Shown piece by piece: positions 26,801 through 32,800 of a stretch of DNA of 64,000 nucleotides. The stretch's first letter is position 1. Every line of letters starts with the position of its first letter. The position numbers were made by a program, and so were the translations under genes. The notes beneath the pieces were generated by a model, which did not search any database, had not been told where the DNA came from, and saw only the letters and a program-made list of their open reading frames with translations. The stretch covers positions 190,484,501 through 190,548,500 of the forward strand of contig NC_084461.1 in assembly GCF_027409185.1 (NCBI RefSeq), read 5' to 3'. Source of the DNA: Cynocephalus volans. Lineage: Eukaryota > Chordata > Mammalia > Dermoptera > Cynocephalidae.

Positions 26801-29800
26801 GCCTGGCCAAGTCAAACTCAGATGCCCTGAGGTGGCAGGGAGTTGCTCCCTGGGGCCGGCTGTTGCTTTTGCCATGGCTGGTGTCTCTGAGCTCCTTGGA
26901 AGGGTGGCAGAGAGCAGGGCTGGGAAAGGTGAGCAGTCATGGGGGAGGCTCAGGGGTCACTGAATGGATCATGGCTTCTCCCCTCCCCCAGGTTCGACTT
27001 CTCTGTCACTGTGTTTGCCTTCCTGGGACTGCTGGCCCTGGCCCTCAACATGGAGCCTTTCTATTTCATAGTGGTCCTGCGTCCCCTGCAGCTGCTGAGG
27101 TGATGGGGCAGTGCTGGGGTCGGCGAGGGTGGGAAAGCCCTGGACTAGTCTGAGCAGTAACCTGAATGAGCCAGGAGACTCAAGCTCATGTCCCAGATGT
27201 CATGCCCCTGCAGAAACACCATGGGGTCACAATCATCACCTGTGAGGGCATGCAAGCTGACCATGCCTCCTTACCTCACTGGCGCCAGGCGCCTCTGACT
27301 GGCAGAGAAACCTGCCTGGGGTGGATCCGCTGCGGCCCCAGGAGCCCACTTGCTCAGAGTCACAAGTCACAGCCACAGGTCTGAGGATCTGAAGGGACTT
27401 TAAGGAGCCCTGGGGCTTTTCTGGCTCAAGAAATCCCCTCATGCAGATTCTACCCTTTCCCCAGGGACTACAGTAGGAGGTCAGGAGAGCCTTGCTCCAC
27501 TGAATGTCTGTGCCTAATCAGGGGCCTCAAGTCTCAGAAGCCCGGGTTTTCCTCCTGACTCAGCTGCTGTCCCATCTGCGTCCACTCCCATCCTTCCCAG
27601 GAGGAGAGGAGGAGGTGTGGGGAAGGTGGTCCCGGGGCAGCGTCTCCCCGCCCTGGCAGTGGTGGCCTGGGGCTGGGCCCACATGTCCGCTTCTCTCCCC
27701 ACTACCCGCTCTGTACTGATGAGCCACGCACACCCAGCTCCTCTGTAGGCGTGGGCTCTGTTCCCTCCTGCCTGGGTTTGCCACACCATCTGGAGCAAGG
27801 CCTTGCCCCTCCCAGAGCCTCCTGCTTCATTTGCAAGCTAGAGGATGGTCACTGCTACCTCCTCACCACGTAAGATCCTGTGAGGAGACACAGGTGGCTC
27901 TGCTTCTCCCAGGGAGAGGCCCTGTCCAGCCCTGATGTCCTGGGGCTGCCACTGTCCCTAACCACCTGCTGGGGCTGATGGCTCTGAGGGATGTAGACGC
28001 TCAGGTGGACGAGGGGCCCCTCAGTGTGTCTTTACCACGTGGTTTGGAAGGCAGGGCTCTGGCACATTCTGAAGGAAGGAGGCTGAGGCCATGCCCCTTG
28101 CATCTGTAAGTGACCTGCTGTCCTCCTGTTGCTCAGGTTGTTTAAATTGAAAAAGCGTTACCGCAATGTGCTGGACACCATGTTCGAGCTGCTGCCACGG
28201 ATGGCCAGGTACTGCCCTGTCTCTCAGCTCGCAGGTGCAGGCACTGTGAGGCTTGTGCACAGTGGGGGTGGGCAGCTGGGTGACAGTAAGGAGAAGGAGG
28301 CCTCCCAGGAAGGACTGGAATCGAGGGTCTGATGGGTCTCCAAGGAGCCTGAACTCCACCCCACAGGTCTCCCGGGCACCAGTTTTCTCCACTGACCTAT
28401 CTGAGATATTTAGTAGGGAGGGCAGGGAGCTGTCAACTCACTTACCACCTGTGTCTACATTCACAGGTAAGGGGTCACCTGTGAGTCTACCTTCACAGGT
28501 AAGGGGTGAATCTCTGGTAAAGGGGCATCTGCTAATAGAGTCCTGAACTGAGCCATTTTTTACCCCAGACCTGAACATGAGGCCCCTTCCCTGCAGGCAC
28601 TTTCCAGCTGGTGAACCTGGCTAGGGGCATGCCTCTCCTTCAGTCAGCTCAGTGGGCCTGGGGTGCTGGGGTTGCCCTCCGCCTTCCCGCCCCTAAATCA
28701 TCTGGCTCTTTGACCCTCCTCTCCAGCCTGGGCCTCACCCTGCTCATCTTCTACTACTCCTTCGCTATTGTGGGCATGGAATTCTTCTGTGGAATCCTCT
28801 ACCCCAACTGCTGCAAGTGAGTAGCGGAGCCCGGCCCTGCCCGTCTGGCAAGTTTCCGTCCCCATCCCCCAAGCGGGTCTACGCACTCTCCAGTTGGGTC
28901 TCCATCAGCTCACCCTGGGCCTAGACAGGTCTCCTAGGAACAGCCTGTTAGGCTGAGGCAGACAGACCCACAATGGGAAGATTGTTGGGGTCAGGGCTGG
29001 AGAGCCAGCACAAAACCTCCCACGACCTCCCCTTTCCCTTCTCTTGCCTTCCTCCACAGTGAAATCAGTGTACTCTGCCACCCATTCTCCACTCACAGTG
29101 TTCTCTTTACTCTTGGATTCTTATGGTCTCAAGCACTGATAAAGAAAAAGTTTTACAAAGACACGTGTAGCCAGTTTGAGTGTCGAGCTGATTTCAGATC
29201 CAGCAGCCTGGGGCAGTAGTAGGTCATGAACTTTAGAGTGTATCAGAGTCACCAGGGGGCTTCTCAAAGTGAAGGTTTCAGGCCTCCGTGTATCTGATGC
29301 AGTGTGTCTCCACCTTCTAAACAAGTGCCCTGATGGCCCAAGCACTAGACTTTTAGCAACATCAGCATGGATTTTATTAGAACAGTCATGAGGGATTGGG
29401 AGGATGGTGGCAAATAAGATCTCCTCAAAACAGGGCAAACAAAACCTGTGCCACCATGGATGCATTTAGGCCAAGTGCTGGAGAAGCCTGTGAGGAATTC
29501 TCCCTCCCGAGGATGGTTGCCTGTAACACCTGCCTTAGGAGCAAACCCTAGACTGGGGAGCTGCAGGGGAGGCGTGCACCTCTTTCTTCCTTCCCCAGCA
29601 GGTGGCTGCGAGAAGACCACAGGGAGGTGAGCCCCGTGGTTCCCAGCAGAGCCGACAGGGGAAGCGCTGAGAGCTTCAGCAGGAACGAGAGCTAGAGAGG
29701 GCTGGGCAGGAACCAGGCTGGGCAGCATAGAAAGATTTTTGGTCAGACCCAGTTTGCTCAAACTTTCTGTCCTCTATCAAGGTGAGCACTTGTCTTGTGA

Positions 29801-32800
29801 CCTCCCTCTGCCTCTTTGTCTTCCCGGCCAGTGCAAGTACAGTGGCAGATGCCTACCGCTGGCTCAATCACACCGTGGGCAACAAGACGGTCGTGGAGGA
29901 AGGCTACTACTATCTCAACAATTTTGACAACATCCTCAACAGCTTTGGTGAGTGGAGAAACCACAGATGGGACATTCCCGGCACATGCCCCTTTTGACAT
30001 AGCAAAGCATAGCAAAGCTGTCTGAGCTTCCCGAGCTGTTGGCCACACTTTCTAGAGTCCTCTCTGGCCCAGGTGGGAGATGTGGTCTGCCCAGCCTTAG
30101 GGGTGGAGTCCAGGCCTTGGCTGGGAGGGGTACAGCCCAGTACTAGGGTACCCCCCCATCCCAATGCCAGTCACAGGGTCGACCCAGCCACACCAGTGCT
30201 GCCCTGTGCTGTGCTGCTGCCCCCCACAGCTCTGCTCTGCCTCCCAGTTCCATGAAGAGGCCCGGGGGGAGTGGGGCAGAGGGAAGTGGCCCTGCCGGAC
30301 ACGGTGCCTCAAGAGGAAGGGGGAGCCCCCAAGACATCCCAGATCTGCACCGAGCAAGTGTGGATGTTCTTTTCCCCAGTCCCCCACCCCAGCCCTGGTC
30401 CATCATGGGCTGCTGAGACAAAGGGCGCACCTTTTGGGGACAGGCCAAGATGGCAAAACTCTCTGTGGACATGCACTCAGGGAGGGCCTGGGCTTATCCT
30501 TCCTGGAGACCGCAGCCCAAGCTGGCATGTGGGGATGCCACCATTTTAGAGCATGGTACCCAGGATAGGTGGAGAGAGGCCACTTGAAAGTGACTTTGAA
30601 GAAGTGGGTCTGATCAAGACACTTCTTTTTCCCCCTTCCTTTGGCAGTGACCTTGTTTGAGCTCACAGTTGTCAACAACTGGTACATCATCATGGTAAGG
30701 CTTGAAGTCTGCTCCTGGAGGTGGGTCTCCCTCACACAGTGTGGGCTGCCTTGCTTTTCCCGCACCCTGCAGAGTTCAGGGTCCTAATCTTGCTGGGTTG
30801 GTGTTCTGCAGGGGCCCCAGGATGGGCTGGAGCCACTGCTCTCAGCATATGTTGGGCTTGGCTTTCACCTTTGTTCCCCACCACACCCCCAGCAGCCAGG
30901 AAAGGTCAGTTAGCCTCTGAATCTCTGTACTGTCTCCCACCGTCATGGAGGTGGCATTTCAGTCAAGAAGCAGTGTGGCAAGGATTGCTGGTTCTTTGCC
31001 CATTCCCTAAGCTCTGCCAAGTCCCATCCCTACTTAGGATAAAGACTGCCTGTGGTAGTCCTGAGTCCAGCCATCTGTCTGCAAAGTGTCCAGGGCTCAC
31101 ACAGCATGAAGGAATGTTTAGACCAGGGGAGTGAGCTGCCTCTTCCCTGTCTCCCACAACCAAAGGCACATCAGGAAGGGTCTGTGAAGAGCCCGTGGGC
31201 CAGGCTCTGGGCATGGGGACATGGAGCAGCCTAAGTAGACAGTGACCTGGGCCTGCCTGGGTGCTCGCTCACTGGCTGCCTCTTTCTGTGTCCAGGAAGG
31301 TGTCACCTCTCAGACCTCCCATTGGAGCCGCCTCTACTTCATGACCTTTTACATCGTGACCATGGTAGGTCCCCAGCCACAGAAAACCCTTCACTCTTTA
31401 ACTTCCAAGTCTCCAGCTGCCCCTGCCCTTTGGCTGCAGTGCCAGGGAGGAAGGGGCTGGGGTCATGTCTAACTGGACTCTGTTGGGTGTGGGCCCTGCA
31501 GCAGCAAGCCCCCACACACCCCTCACTCCCTGCCCCCTCTGCCCTTGGCCAGGTGGTGATGACTATCATCGTGGCCTTCATCCTCGAGGCCTTCGTCTTC
31601 CGGATGAACTATAGCCGCAAGAACCAGGACTCGGAAGGTCCGTGTAGGGAGTCATGTCTTGGTCATGTGCTGCCTGCTGCACATCCAGCTATCTGGCTGT
31701 CTGGCTGTCTGTCTGCCTGGCTGTTCGGCTTGCTTGCTGAATGGCTGGCTGTCCAGCTGTCTGCCTGGCTGACGGTCTGGCAGTTCAGCTGTCCAGTTGT
31801 CCAGCCTCTGGCAATTCAGCTCATTTATCTGGCTTGTCTTTCTAGATCTCTTATTTGTGTTAATTTTCAAATATTTTTAATGACAGAAAAATGCACATGA
31901 TCTAATTTTATTTTTTATTTTTATTTATTTATTTTTTTTTAAAAGATGACCGGTAAGGGGATCTTAACACTTGACTTGGTGTTGTCAGCACCACGCTCTC
32001 CCAAGTGAGCTAACTGGCCATCCCTATATAGGGATCCGAACCCGTGGCCTTGGTGTTATCAGCACCACACTCTCCCAAGTGAGCCATGGGCCGGCCCTCA
32101 TGATCTTATTTTTAAATAAAAATAGTACATGTAATAGTTTAAGAAAAATCAAGTAGACAAAGGCTTATGGTGGAAACAGCAAACCTTTGTCCTACCTTTC
32201 CTGTGACTCCTCCCAGAGACTTTTAACTCTTAGTTCTTTCTTCCTTTAGTTATCTCCGCTTTTCCAAATAATATGTTCATACTGTGGTTCTTGATTTAAA
32301 TGGTATATTTTTTACTGCAAGGCGATTCCTTCTGCAACTTGATTGGCCTGGCTTTAATTGCCTCCCTTTTCCTATGTTGCAGTCTTCTGCATGCTGATCC
32401 TTCATTCTCTCCAAATTCTTCATCAAAACTGCCTGCAACTCTTACTACTTGTTCCCGAATCTCTGTTGCAGCAGGCTGTCTGACCATTTTCCTTTTGCTT
32501 GGAGACTTGCTCCTGAAGCCCTCTGTTCCCTGTAAGCTGATGGCTAGACCTGACACCCACAGCAAAGTCAGGGGAAGGGAGGGGAGCTCTAGGTGGTCGT
32601 GCTGATCCAGAATTTTCTTGGATAAGGAACCTTAAGACCATGCATAGGGGTGCCAGGGAGGATGGCTTAACAAGACCAAGCCCAATTGGTGACTCTGAGG
32701 CCTGATTCCTTCCCACCCTCACCCTCCCTTCTTGCAGTTGACAGTGGCATCACCCTTGAGAAGGAAATCTCCAAAGAAGAGCTGGTCGCTGTCCTGGAGC

